Positions 50,576 to 60,500 of a stretch of DNA of 64,000 bases are shown here, piece after piece. The notes under the pieces are model-generated. The model searched no databases. It had not been told where the DNA came from and was given only the letters and a program-made list of their open reading frames with translations. This DNA comes from Algoriphagus terrigena DSM 22685 (GTDB lineage: Bacteria > Bacteroidota > Bacteroidia > Cytophagales > Cyclobacteriaceae): contig NZ_AUBW01000010.1 of the NCBI RefSeq assembly GCF_000429445.1, positions 62,001 to 126,000 of the forward strand, given 5' to 3'. The first letter of the stretch is position 1, and each line of letters opens with the position of its first letter. The translations under genes were made by a program, and so were the position numbers.

Positions 50576-51612
50576 TGAAATTGAGGGATTTTGAGTTTGA
50601 CCTTAAATTGCGTCCCGTCTGCTCCAGACTCCAGCAGATCGGTTCGTCCAAATAATAAAAACAGCCTCCGTCCGACAGAACTCAGACCAAAGCCGGTGCC
50701 TTCAGCAGGCGTCGATTCCGGGTCGAACGGATTTTTCACTTCCAACACAAAATAATTCCCCTCCCGCTTTCCCGATACTTCGATCTTCACCTCTCCGGTC
50801 AGTCCGTAAAGCCCGTGTTTGATGGCATTTTCTACCAGCGGCTGGATCAAAAGCTGTGGCAATTTGACCGCCTCGGCTCCCTCCTCTACCTGAAAATCAA
50901 CCAGAAGCCGGTGGCCAAATCTCACCCGCTCGATATCCAGATACATCCTCAGGTAGTTTAACTCCTCACTGAGTGAAATCCAGCTCTGGGAATCCCTTCG
51001 GATCGTTCCCCGCAAAAACTCCGAAAGCTGCAATACCATCTCTCTCGCTTTTTGGGGCTGCGATCCGACCAAGGCATTGATCGAATTGAGGCTGTTGAAG
51101 AGAAAGTGCGGCTGCAGCTGCTGGCGTAACTGAGCCAGTTCGGCATCTTTGGAGAGCTGAAGCATCTGAGATTCGCGTTGGTTGAGTTGCTCTTGATCCT
51201 GCAGCTTGGAGGCTAGCAAAGCGAGGACTGCAGAAAGTACTTCCACTCCCGCCAATACCGCCAGCCTTAAATAAAAAGTGCTGCGAAGAAAGTCCAGATA
51301 CTCCGACTCCTCCGAAAACCACCAAGAGAGCAGATATCGATGTGCTACAACACCGAGAACGCTCAACATCAGCGGAATCCCCACAAGTTGTCCCAAGTTT
51401 TCCTTTTTGGGAAGAAAGTAGCTAAACATGCTTTGGATGACAGAAAGGCTCACGATGACGATGACCCCAAACACCAAGCTGTCAGCGGCAGCCGTTTCGA
51501 TTTCTAATCCTTGTTGGATCTGTAAAAGAAAACATCCCAAGAACCAGACAATTCCGGTTCCGGGGATGATCCATTTTCCTGTTTTAGGATTTGAAAAAGC
51601 GTTGAAAAGCAA
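50572..51612 (-). CDS. LytS/YehU-type sensor histidine kinase
   Basis: A 346-residue inner-membrane kinase. Four hydrophobic helices occupy about 12-135; the phospho-acceptor is His169 in LRQQLQPHFLFNSLNSINAL, the His_kinase family motif, and the ATP domain has LLIQPLVENAIKHGLYG and GTGFGLSSVGRRL. The first codon is taken as TTG at 51612, because no ATG or GTG precedes the first membrane helix in this frame; the true start is uncertain. It begins 32 nt after the LiaF-like gene and overlaps the response regulator by 4 nt. Confidence 0.9.
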   Translation of the reverse strand: MLFNAFSNPKTGKWIIPGTGIVWFLGCFLLQIQQGLEIETAAADSLVFGVIVIVSLSVIQSMFSYFLPKKENLGQLVGIPLMLSVLGVVAHRYLLSWWFSEESEYLDFLRSTFYLRLAVLAGVEVLSAVLALLASKLQDQEQLNQRESQMLQLSKDAELAQLRQQLQPHFLFNSLNSINALVGSQPQKAREMVLQLSEFLRGTIRRDSQSWISLSEELNYLRMYLDIERVRFGHRLLVDFQVEEGAEAVKLPQLLIQPLVENAIKHGLYGLTGEVKIEVSGKREGNYFVLEVKNPFDPESTPAEGTGFGLSSVGRRLFLLFGRTDLLESGADGTQFKVKLKIPQFQ

Positions 51613-51644
51613 AGCGGTAGCGTTTTGAGTTGGTTTTAATATCG

Positions 51645-52490
51645 TTAATAGGATTTGATTTCCAAGCCACCGAAGAGGATCGTACCCTTGAGCACGACTA
51701 CTTTGCTGGTGTCGACGCCGCCGTCGCGGAAAAACCGCTTATCCTCTAGGCCTGCAGCGATGTTGGACACTTCGGTGCGGATATCCCAGTGAGGTGGTAC
51801 GATCAGTTTGACGCCCCCAAAGATGATATCCACTTGGATGGTCACCACGCCTGTGAAATCAGATTGGCTCAGATCAAGATCCACCCCGCCGAATGCCGCT
51901 GTGATCTTTCCACCCTGAAAATCCTTCGTCATCATTCTCCGATTGACACCGCTGAAGACCGCGTCGATATTCACCCGATCCGTGAAGGAAGTGCCCGTAG
52001 TACGGGTAAATCCACTTCCTGCTCCCGCAGCGCCGGACTGATAATCATCCGACTCGCCTACGATCTTGGCATCTTCTACGGTGGACGAAAACGTGTCCTT
52101 CTTCACCTTTGGATCTTTGAACTTCTGTTCCCAGTTCGTGCGGATCTCGTCCAACACGTGGTTTTCTCTTCTTTTGTGTACAATCAGATAAATCCCCACG
52201 GCAATGAGTCCAAGTGGCCAGACGTATTGTCCGAGGCCGAAATCCAAATCAAATTCATTTCTCAGTAGGAAGTATGATCCGATGAACAACATCACAAATC
52301 CGAAGAAACTCCTGAACTCATGCTTGATCACTGCAAATACACCGATCACGATCAGGATCATGGGCCAGGTAAGTACCCAGCTGGGGATGAATATGCCCAT
52401 TTTTCTAAGCAGAAGAATGACTCCTATTCCAAGGATAATAAAGCCGAAGGCGATATTTCCGTCGTTGTTTGGTCTTTTAAATTTGTTCAT
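51645..52490 (-). CDS. LiaF-like membrane protein
   Basis: A 281-residue membrane protein. Four short transmembrane helices fall in about 12-105 (AFGFIILGIGVILLL, WPMILIVIGVFAVI, FFGFVMLFIGSYFLL, WPLGLIAVGIYLIV). A soluble C-terminal beta-helix-like half (about 165-281) carries repeats such as DAVFSGVNRRM, AAFGGVDLDLSQS and IIFGGVKLIVP, as in the LiaF family. In Gram-positives LiaF curbs a LiaRS-type pair; here it heads the operon with a LytS/LytR pair, so the role may be a negative sensor partner. Promoter at 52516-52523. Confidence 0.85.
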   Translation of the reverse strand: MNKFKRPNNDGNIAFGFIILGIGVILLLRKMGIFIPSWVLTWPMILIVIGVFAVIKHEFRSFFGFVMLFIGSYFLLRNEFDLDFGLGQYVWPLGLIAVGIYLIVHKRRENHVLDEIRTNWEQKFKDPKVKKDTFSSTVEDAKIVGESDDYQSGAAGAGSGFTRTTGTSFTDRVNIDAVFSGVNRRMMTKDFQGGKITAAFGGVDLDLSQSDFTGVVTIQVDIIFGGVKLIVPPHWDIRTEVSNIAAGLEDKRFFRDGGVDTSKVVVLKGTILFGGLEIKSY

Positions 52491-52515
52491 GGCTTGGTGC
52501 GTTAAAGTTGATGAT

Positions 52516-52523
52516 CAAATGTA
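52516..52523 (-). promoter_or_regulatory. Candidate -7 box of the LiaF-like/LytS/LytR operon
   Basis: TACATTTG on the minus strand matches TAnnTTTG exactly, 25 nt before the LiaF-like ATG. The -33 position 20 nt upstream reads TTC rather than TTG. Confidence 0.45.
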
Positions 52524-52634
52524 GACCAGTCAACAATCCCGGAGAACAGGCGATAGGCAGAGTCGGGCTAAAAGTCGGTAAACAGGGAGAAATGGTCGGT
52601 GAAAATGCAGCGGGAAATTTCGCCGATTCGACTT

Positions 52635-53306
52635 TTACCTGGAAAGCAGAAATTCCGCATATTCCAAATCCTCGGGCGTGGTGATCTTGATGTTTTCCGG
52701 ATTGCCGGGAATCAAAGTCACCTGCCATCCCTGGTACTCATAGACGGTGGCGTCATCAGTGAATTGCGGCATCTCTGCCACCTGAAACGCTTGCCTGATC
52801 TTCCCGATTTGAAAAGTCTGCGGTGTCTGTACCAGTCTGAAATACTGTCTTTCCTGAAAAGTACTTTTGCCATCCTCACCAACTTTGCGAAGCGAATCCT
52901 TCAAATCCACTACAGCGATTGCGCTTCCTGATTTTTCTGCCTCAGCGAAACTCTCAAGAATCACATCCTTCTTGACAAAAGGTCTCACTCCGTCGTGTAT
53001 TGCCACCAAGCCCTCCTCAAAAGGGAGATTGTCCAGTCCGTTTTTCACAGATTGAAATCGGGAATCGCCCCCGGCAACGAGCTGGTGAGGAATCGAGAAA
53101 TCATACCTGAGACACAGTTCTTTCCAGAAGGAAAAATCATCCGCCGGCAATACCAACAGTTGGAAAATATCCGGTTGGGAGGCCGCAAAAACTTCCAGGG
53201 TATGCATCAGCACCGGCTTCCCGCCTATCGGCAAATACTGCTTGGAGACGTCTCTTCCCATTCGGGTCCCTTTACCTCCCGCTACCAGAATTGCAGCTTT
53301 TCTCAT
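52635..53306 (-). CDS. ispD: 2-C-methyl-D-erythritol 4-phosphate cytidylyltransferase
   Basis: Third enzyme of the non-mevalonate isoprenoid pathway; forms CDP-ME from MEP and CTP. The 223-residue protein has the nucleotide-binding VAGGKGTRMGRDVSKQYLPI (8-27, with the catalytic Arg/Lys pair), ALVAIHDGVRPFV-type block reading GLVAIHDGVRPFVKKD, FQLVQTPQTF-like FRLVQTPQTF and FTDDATVYE. Full length. Stands upstream of the LiaF operon, 144 nt apart. Confidence 0.95.
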   Translation of the reverse strand: MRKAAILVAGGKGTRMGRDVSKQYLPIGGKPVLMHTLEVFAASQPDIFQLLVLPADDFSFWKELCLRYDFSIPHQLVAGGDSRFQSVKNGLDNLPFEEGLVAIHDGVRPFVKKDVILESFAEAEKSGSAIAVVDLKDSLRKVGEDGKSTFQERQYFRLVQTPQTFQIGKIRQAFQVAEMPQFTDDATVYEYQGWQVTLIPGNPENIKITTPEDLEYAEFLLSR

Positions 53307-53388
53307 GGACTAAAATTTGATTTCTACCTATTTCTGAAGATTCGAAATTACTTTCCCCAGGAATAAATGTACCATGTAAGGTATAAAA

Positions 53389-53408
53389 AAAGCCCCGTTC
53401 GGGGCTTT
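53389..53408 (-). terminator. Intrinsic terminator after queA
   Basis: AAAGCCCC-gttc-GGGGCTTT, an 8-bp stem with tetraloop, 5 nt past the queA stop. The minus-strand transcript then runs into TTTTTTATACC. Confidence 0.9.
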
Positions 53409-53413
53409 CAGTT

Positions 53414-54463
53414 TTAGAGGATCAACATCGCGTCTCCGTAGGAGAAGAAGCGGTATTTTTCTTTGATTGCTTCCTTGTACGCCTTCATGATCAGATCGTA
53501 TCCGCCAAATGCAGATGCTGTCATCAGCAGGGTCGATTCAGGCAAATGAAAATTGGTAATCAGCGAATTCGCAATCTTGAATTCATAGGGAGGAATGATA
53601 AACTTATCCGTCCATCCGCTGCTCGCCTTTAATCTGCCTCCAGCAGTCACGGAAGACTCCACGGTCTTCAGGGAGGTCGTACCTACCGCCACTACACGTT
53701 TTTTAGAATCGAGCGCTTCATTGACCAATTTCACAGTCCCTTCTGGAATGCTGTAGTTTTCTGAATCCATCTTATGCTTGGTCAGATCTTCTACGTCTAC
53801 CTGACGAAAAGTCCCTAACCCGACATGAAGTGTGATCGGACTTACCTCGACGCCTTTCAGCTCGAGTCTTTTCAACAACTGAGGAGTGAAGTGCAGTCCT
53901 GCAGTAGGAGCCGCAACGGCGCCGACATTTTTTGCAAAGACAGTCTGGTATCTTTCTCTGTCTTCCGGCTCGATGTTGCGCTCGATGATATCTTTCAAGA
54001 GGGGAGTTTCTCCCAGCGTATCGATGGTTTTCTCAAATTCCTCTTGACTGCCGTCAAACAAAAAACGGATCGTCCGGCCTCTGGATGTAGTATTGTCAAT
54101 CACCTCTGCTACCAAATCACTGTCACCAAAGTAGAGTTTGTTGCCGACACGGATTTTTCTCGCCGGATCTACCAACACATCCCAAAGTCTGAGTTCCGGA
54201 TTGAGTTCTCTCAACAGGAATACTTCAATCTTGGCCCCCGTCTTTTCCTTGTTACCGTACAGTCTCGCAGGAAACACCTTGGTATCGTTAGTCACGAATA
54301 CGTCGCCGTCTTCGAAGTACTCCAAAATGTCCTTGAAGATTCTATGTTCGAGCTGACCTGTCTTCCGATGAACCACCATCAGACGGGAATCGTCACGGTT
54401 TTCTGTAGGGTAAAGGGAAATTAATTTCTTGGGGACGTCAAATTTGAAGTCTGATAATTTCAT
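53414..54463 (-). CDS. queA: S-adenosylmethionine:tRNA ribosyltransferase-isomerase
   Basis: Adds the ribosyl-derived cyclopentene to preQ1 in tRNA, forming epoxyqueuosine at the wobble base. The 349-residue protein begins [19 protein letters not shown], then [62 protein letters not shown] (shown up to 20 residues) and [19 protein letters not shown]: all QueA signatures in the right order. Complete. Divergent from the permease gene. Confidence 0.96.
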   Translation of the reverse strand: MKLSDFKFDVPKKLISLYPTENRDDSRLMVVHRKTGQLEHRIFKDILEYFEDGDVFVTNDTKVFPARLYGNKEKTGAKIEVFLLRELNPELRLWDVLVDPARKIRVGNKLYFGDSDLVAEVIDNTTSRGRTIRFLFDGSQEEFEKTIDTLGETPLLKDIIERNIEPEDRERYQTVFAKNVGAVAAPTAGLHFTPQLLKRLELKGVEVSPITLHVGLGTFRQVDVEDLTKHKMDSENYSIPEGTVKLVNEALDSKKRVVAVGTTSLKTVESSVTAGGRLKASSGWTDKFIIPPYEFKIANSLITNFHLPESTLLMTASAFGGYDLIMKAYKEAIKEKYRFFSYGDAMLIL

Positions 54464-54521
54464 AGTGGAGCTTTAAGCGTCTTACTCGATATTGTGACTC
54501 TGTGATTTACTTTAAAAAACG

Positions 54522-54529
54522 CAAAGTTA
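54522..54529 (-). promoter_or_regulatory. Candidate -7 box of queA
   Basis: TAACTTTG on the minus strand, identical to the rpsT -7 box, about 58 nt before the queA ATG. No exact TTG 20 nt upstream (CTG there). Confidence 0.5.
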
Positions 54530-54589
54530 ATAACAATAATGCCCAAATTCAGCTAACTTGACAAATTGTTTTAACCAACTATACCTCGC

Positions 54590-55834
54590 ATGCTGTTTTT
54601 CCAATTGACCTGGGAAAGTTTCCGCTTCGCTGTCACCGCCCTCAAATCCAACCTCACCCGGACGATTTTGTCACTTCTGGGGGTCACAGTAGGTATTTTC
54701 GCAATCATCGCGGTGTTCACGCTGGTAGATTCTCTGGAAGGCAAGATCAAGTCATCCTTTGCCTTTTTGGGGACCAATGTGATCATGGTGGATATTTTTC
54801 CCTTCGAAAACACCTCAGATTACCCTTGGTGGAAATACTTTCAAAGGCCTCCGGGCACGATGGCCGAATACAAATTTCTGGAATCGAGACTTCAGAATGC
54901 GGAGGGCGTGACGATCTCGGCATCATCTAATGCCACCGTTCAGGCGGGAAGCAACTCCTTTGAGGGAATGGCCCTGACCGGAATCGCCTATACTTATCAA
55001 GATGTGTATGAAGTGGCACTGGAGGAAGGCAGGTACTTTACAGAAGCTGAGATCAACGCTTCGCGAAACCTTGCCATCTTGGGAAAAAAGATCGCTACTT
55101 CCCTCTATCCAAACCAACCTGCGATAGGAAAAGAAGTGAAGATCAAAGGGATGAAATTCACCATCATCGGCATCTTTGAAGAAGAGGGAGAGGGTTTTCT
55201 TGACCTTCCTTCCAAAGACGAAGCCTGCTTGATTCCGTTTGGTGCTTTCAACAAGATCTATTATACCGGCAAAAACGGCAATACACCGACTATCGCGGCG
55301 AAAGGAAAGGAAGACGATATTGGTCTGGTAGCACTTGAAAATGAAATGGCCGGCCTGATGAGGGCAAAGAGAGGATTGAGACCCACAGAGGAAAACAACT
55401 TCGCACTCAACAAAACCGAGTTTATCCAAAATGCCATCGGCTCAGTCTTCGATGTGATCTCGGTCGCGGGATGGGTGATTGGCGGCTTTTCGATCCTTGT
55501 AGGTGGATTTGGCATTGCCAACATCATGTTCGTCTCGGTGCGTGAGCGAACCAACATCATCGGCATCCAAAAATCACTTGGCGCAAAAAATTACTTTATC
55601 CTATTCCAATTTTTGTTTGAAGCGATATGCCTGAGCTTGATTGGTGGGGGTACCGGAATCTTACTGGTCTTTGGCATTAGTTTTATTCCATTGGGCACTC
55701 TAGAACTAATCCTTTCCTTCAAAAACGTCATCCTGGGACTCGGCGTCTCGTCGATCATCGGCGTGGTTGCAGGGATCGTTCCGGCGACCCTAGCCGCGAG
55801 GATGGACCCTGTCGAAGCCATTCGAACCGCTTAA
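54590..55834 (+). CDS. ABC transporter permease, MacB/FtsX type
   Basis: Inner-membrane permease of 414 residues. Topology is one N-terminal helix (TILSLLGVTVGIFAIIAVFTL), a long periplasmic MacB_PCD domain (about 55-275) and three C-terminal helices of the FtsX domain (IGGFSILVGGFGIANIMFVS, the SLIGGGTGILLVFGISF region, VSSIIGVVAGIVPATLAAR), followed by the FtsX signature MDPVEAIRTA. Such proteins pair with an ABC ATPase and export lipoproteins, peptides or drugs; no ATPase gene lies next to it here. Confidence 0.9.
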   Translation: MLFFQLTWESFRFAVTALKSNLTRTILSLLGVTVGIFAIIAVFTLVDSLEGKIKSSFAFLGTNVIMVDIFPFENTSDYPWWKYFQRPPGTMAEYKFLESRLQNAEGVTISASSNATVQAGSNSFEGMALTGIAYTYQDVYEVALEEGRYFTEAEINASRNLAILGKKIATSLYPNQPAIGKEVKIKGMKFTIIGIFEEEGEGFLDLPSKDEACLIPFGAFNKIYYTGKNGNTPTIAAKGKEDDIGLVALENEMAGLMRAKRGLRPTEENNFALNKTEFIQNAIGSVFDVISVAGWVIGGFSILVGGFGIANIMFVSVRERTNIIGIQKSLGAKNYFILFQFLFEAICLSLIGGGTGILLVFGISFIPLGTLELILSFKNVILGLGVSSIIGVVAGIVPATLAARMDPVEAIRTA

Positions 55835-55850
55835 TTTTTCAATCAGTCAG

Positions 55851-55888
55851 AAATCAAAAAAGGAGGCGCTCGCCTCCTTTTTTGATTT
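55851..55888. terminator. Long-stem terminator after the MacB-type permease
   Basis: AAATCAAAAAAGGAGGCG (55851-55868) pairs with CGCCTCCTTTTTTGATTT (55871-55888) over 18 bp with a CT centre. Strong symmetric terminator. Confidence 0.88.
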
Positions 55889-56552
55889 CCGTCCAGAGCA
55901 GCGCTCCATCGCTACTTCCGGGCGGCTCTTATCTTTTTCCTTCGAAAAAGTCCCGACCTTTTTCCGCACTAAAGGGACAATCATCACAAGCGCTTCAGCT
56001 CTACTATTGCTCATGATCGGCTTTAGGGCACTTTGAAGAAGCTACCTTCCGTCGGCGACCCCGACTCAACCTGTGAATTGAACTCCCAAACCCAAAGGGC
56101 ATCAACAGTCGACCGAGGCAGAAAACCCGCCTGATAGGTCCTAAGTGCTATATGAAAACGTGATCACTTTTTTAACATTTAATTAAAACAAGCATAATAA
56201 TTTTCAAGCCATCTTTATAAAAATCGCACTTACTTTTCTGAAAAAACAAGAAGTATCAAAAGCGTCTACTCAGCTATCTCAACTGCTTAAGTTTATAGCT
56301 TTTTTACCTCGAAATTAATCACAAGACAGCTATTAAAGTAACAATCTATATCTAATAAAAATAGACTCAATTATATAATACCTCAAAAACAACAAAACAG
56401 ACTAGTCTCGAAGTAAAAAATTCAAAAAGAAGGAATTACGCCCAGATATTTACCTGTTTGCGTTTTGCCGTCTATGTAATACTTGTATATTAACAGCACT
56501 ATTTACCACTATCATACAAATCTAAAACCCTTAAAAACCCATCCATGTCCAC
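55889..56552. other. 664 bp non-coding stretch, AT-rich in its second half
   Basis: No credible gene. The first ~260 bp are of normal composition and hold a 45-codon minus-strand reading frame (ATG at 55984, stop at 55847) that runs through the terminator and an inverted repeat GTCCC/GGGAC (55950-55954, 55974-55978); it lacks family features and looks like decayed or terminator-derived sequence. From about 56160 the sequence is very AT-rich with no ORF. The end (56450-56500: TTTGCG...TAATACTTG) is a plausible promoter region for the PKD-SusC-SusD unit. Confidence 0.5.
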
Positions 56553-57485
56553 ATGAAGAAAAATCTACTCATCACATTACTTCTAGTAATGTCCAGTTTA
56601 ATTCTCTTTTCCTGTAAAGAGGATGATGAAGAGCCTCTCCCCACTTCGGCGATTATACATTATAGTATAGCGCAGAAGCAGGTTGCTTTTACAGCACTTG
56701 CTATCAATGCCGAAACCTACCTATGGGATTTTGGGGACGGCCAGACCAGCACAGAACCAAACCCGGTCCATGTATACACAGATGGAGGCTATTATAAGGT
56801 GACGCTGTCAGTAACCGGCGGTACAGGGACAGTCACTTCAGAGTCAGACTTAGCTGTTGCGGTGACTCCGTACGTATTGCTGACTGGTGGCGCAACCGCC
56901 GCTAATGGGAAAACCTGGAAACTTACCGCCGCTCACAGCAAAAACGACCGCCTCGCCAACGCGGATCAGACCTTTACAATTGCCAAGGGCGCTCCGGCGG
57001 AATTGCCGACAGGAGCTTTTGATTTGTTCCTAGGCATGGGCGAAGTGTACAACGATACCTACACCTTCCACTACGACGGCGGATATGGTCACGATGTAAT
57101 GGCCGACAAGGCAGCATTTAGCGGGTTGGTGTATCAAATGGTGACGACTGGCGGCGCTGGTATTGTCAATTCGGGAGGAAAAGACTTCGGTCTCTGCACA
57201 GGGAAATTTACTCCTGAAGCCAACGCGACTTTCACTTACGTCGAAAAGGAAGATTTCGAGATACCGTCTGTCTACGGACCCGGCGGAAAACTCACCTATC
57301 CTGCGGTAAGCACTCTTGATTTTTCCGGCAAAGAGTTTTTGGGTTTTATGGATTTCCAGCGAAAAGTCATCCTCCAGGACATCACAGATAAGACCATGCG
57401 GGTGGTCATGTTCATGGCAGCATCCCCGGGTAATCTACCGAAAAACACCCACGCGCTGGTTCTGACCTTTTCAGTGGTCGAATAA
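56553..57485 (+). CDS. PKD-domain surface lipoprotein
   Basis: A 310-residue lipoprotein; lipobox ILFSC (Cys21) followed by KEDDEEPLP, which is a strong match to the Bacteroidota surface-export signal (Lys then acidic residues). A PKD domain lies at about 33-108, with the hallmark WDFGDG (58-63) and VHVYTDGGYYKVTLSVTG. The rest (110-310) begins with GKTWKLTAAHS, an element seen in many Bacteroidota PKD lipoproteins, and is probably a binding beta-sandwich. It precedes SusC 3 by 42 nt; order differs from the usual SusC-SusD-SusE and suggests an extra surface binder. Confidence 0.8.
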   Translation: MKKNLLITLLLVMSSLILFSCKEDDEEPLPTSAIIHYSIAQKQVAFTALAINAETYLWDFGDGQTSTEPNPVHVYTDGGYYKVTLSVTGGTGTVTSESDLAVAVTPYVLLTGGATAANGKTWKLTAAHSKNDRLANADQTFTIAKGAPAELPTGAFDLFLGMGEVYNDTYTFHYDGGYGHDVMADKAAFSGLVYQMVTTGGAGIVNSGGKDFGLCTGKFTPEANATFTYVEKEDFEIPSVYGPGGKLTYPAVSTLDFSGKEFLGFMDFQRKVILQDITDKTMRVVMFMAASPGNLPKNTHALVLTFSVVE

Positions 57486-57527
57486 GGCGCCTCCTTTCCG
57501 GTCCAAAAAATCCATAAATCTTCAACT

Positions 57528-60500
57528 ATGATCACTAAAACCAAATCAAAGCTTTCGCCTCCTATAGGCTTGGCTTATATACTCCTGATATTTTGCTGTT
57601 GGCTGACCAGTACCCCTGCAGCCCTAGCACAATCCCCGATCAAAATATCGGGCAAAATCATCAGCGAAACAGACAACGGGCCGCTTCCTGGAGTCAACGT
57701 AGTCATCAAAGGAACCCAAGTCGGCACAGTCACTGACATCAATGGCGCGTACAGTTTGGAAGTGCCAAATCAGCAATCTGTTCTGGTGTTTTCCTTTATT
57801 GGTTTCGATTCCAAAGAGATTCCGGTAGGCAATCTGACGATCATCGACAGCTCTTTGAAAGAAACCTCGACTGGGCTGGAGGAAGTAGTCGTCACCGCAC
57901 TCGGCATCGAGCGACAGGAGAGATCTCTCGGCTACTCCGTCGGAAAAGTGCAAAGCGAGGATCTTACCCGCGTAGCGCAAGAAAACGTCCTGAACTCCCT
58001 AGCGGGCAAAGTGGCTGGAGCCACTATCAATTCTACCGGCGGTACCGGCTCGTCAGTTTCGATGGTCATCCGGGGAGCAACTTCCCTCAATACAGACAAC
58101 CAACCGCTCTTTGTAGTGGATGGAGTGCCGATGTCCAATTCACTGAACAACATGGGGCAATTCGGCAGCGACAACATCGTGGATTATGGCAATGCCATCA
58201 GCGACCTGAACCCTGACGACATCGAAAGCATGACGGTATTGAAGGGTCCGAGCGCCGCGGCACTTTATGGAACGCGAGCTGGAAACGGCGTGGTCTTGAT
58301 TACCACCAAAAAGGCCAAGAAAAACCAAAAGATGCAAATCAACCTGGTGTCCAATACCGTTTTGGACATCCCTTTCAAATTCTTGAATGTACAAAAGGGC
58401 TTTGCATCTGGTTACTTCTCATTCACACCGGAAGATGTAGGCGGAGGAGTACTTCCTCCAGTAAATGCCGGAGACGCCGCAGGATCAGGGCCGGAATTGG
58501 ACCGGGGTTATTTTGCCCAGCAGTGGAATGCTCCCCTGGATGCAAACGGACAGCCTGTCCCAACGGAGTTGGTCTCCAACCCCAACAACATGCAGGATTT
58601 CGTCAATACCGGAATCACCACCACCAACGGCATCTCGGTATCCAACAGCACCGAGATACTGGACTATCGCATCAATTTGACCAATATGACTCACCAAGGT
58701 GTAATCCCCGGGTCTGATTTGTTCAAAAACAATTTCTCCACTTCTGCCTCGACCAAACTGATCAAAAACGTCACCCTCAGCAGTAGCATCAACTACAACA
58801 AAACATGGTCTAATAACCGCCCGTCCAGTAACCGTGGCAGCAATCCCTTGCAATGGGCGTATTCCAATCCTCAGGAAATTGACATCAATCAACTGGAGGA
58901 CTATTGGGTGCCCGGACAAGAAGGACTTCAGGTTCGCCGGGTTTCTCCAAACCATGAGAATCCGTACTTCCTGGCACATGAAGTGAAAAACGGCTTTCAG
59001 AGAAACCGGATCTATGGAAACATCATGGCGGAATGGGAAATCTCCAAATCATTCAAAGTGCGGGGACGCTATGTCTTGGATCAATACGATGAGCGAAGAG
59101 AAACCAAAATCCCAATGGGCTACACCAAAGAACCAAACAATGGCGCCTACGGACTTGGCAACAGCACGTCCTCGGAACGAAATGTGGACATCTTGGCTAC
59201 TTACACCAAAGTCTGGGACAAGTTGAATTTCAGTATGTCAGTCGGCGGTAACTCGTTGTATGCTAAAAGCACTTCCATCTCCAATTCCTCGAAACCGGGA
59301 GCTGGCTTGATTGTTCCCAACGTATTCTCTGTTTCCAATATCGCCAACGCTTCATTGGATTACCAGTCCTACTGGTCCCAGCGGGGTATCTATAGCATCT
59401 ACTCCATGGCAAATATCGGCTGGAAAGACTGGTTGTACCTCGACTTGACAGCTCGAAACGATTGGTCAAGCACCTTGCCTACAGAAAACAGCTCCTACTT
59501 CTATCCATCAGCATCTATGAGTTTGATTGTCAACGAGGCTTTTTCCCTAACGGAAAAAATCTCCCAGTTGAAACTCCGAGGCGGCTACGCTCAGGTGGGT
59601 AACGATACTGGTCCATACAACCTCTATCCTACCTACGGCAACTATGGACAATGGGGAAGCGCCATCCGACTGGGCAAGTCAGGAACTATCCTTGCTCCGA
59701 ATTTGAATCCAGAGAAAGCGACTTCGTACGAAATCGGAGCCGACCTGGCCTTATTCGACAGCCGCGTGAGATTGGAAGGCACCTACTATTTCATGCAAAA
59801 CAGGAATCAGATCCTGCCCAATATCCCATTGGCTCCCTCTTCGGGTTTCAATAACATCAACATCAACGCGGGCCTGTTGGAAAGCCAGGGCATCGAAGTG
59901 GTGCTGGGACTGACTCCAATCCAAACAGCAAACTGGAATTGGGATATCAATGTGAACTTCTCAAGAAACCGAACCCGTATCATCGAGCTACAGGAAGGTG
60001 TGGATGTAATTGAGTTTTGGAGCGACAACAAAAGCTACTCCTACGGCTACGTAGCCAATGAAGAAACCGGAGAAGACGGATTGGTAGGGAATATTTATTC
60101 CTTCAAGAAAGCTCGCGTCACTGACAAAAACTCTCCTTACTACGGCTATCCCCTGATCGGTCAAGGTTTGGATGCGGAGTGGCTTCCAACCGCGACGCCG
60201 GTAAAAGTCGGCAACTACAACCCCGATTTCCTGATGGGGCTGCAGTCCCAGCTTTCGTACAAAAACTGGAGCCTGAGCATGACCTTCGACTGGAGAAGCG
60301 GCGGACAGTACATGTCGCAGACTTTTCGCTATTTCTCAGAAAGTGCCTCCACTCAAACCTGGCTTGACAACCTGGTCAATCCAAATGGACTCGGTCCTGG
60401 TGACGAGCTGCGTGATTGGGTGATCGCCAATGCCGATGAGCTTTTGCTTTCTGAAGAACTTCGTCCCATCGGCGGCCCGACGTCTGCCTATGGTGGATTT

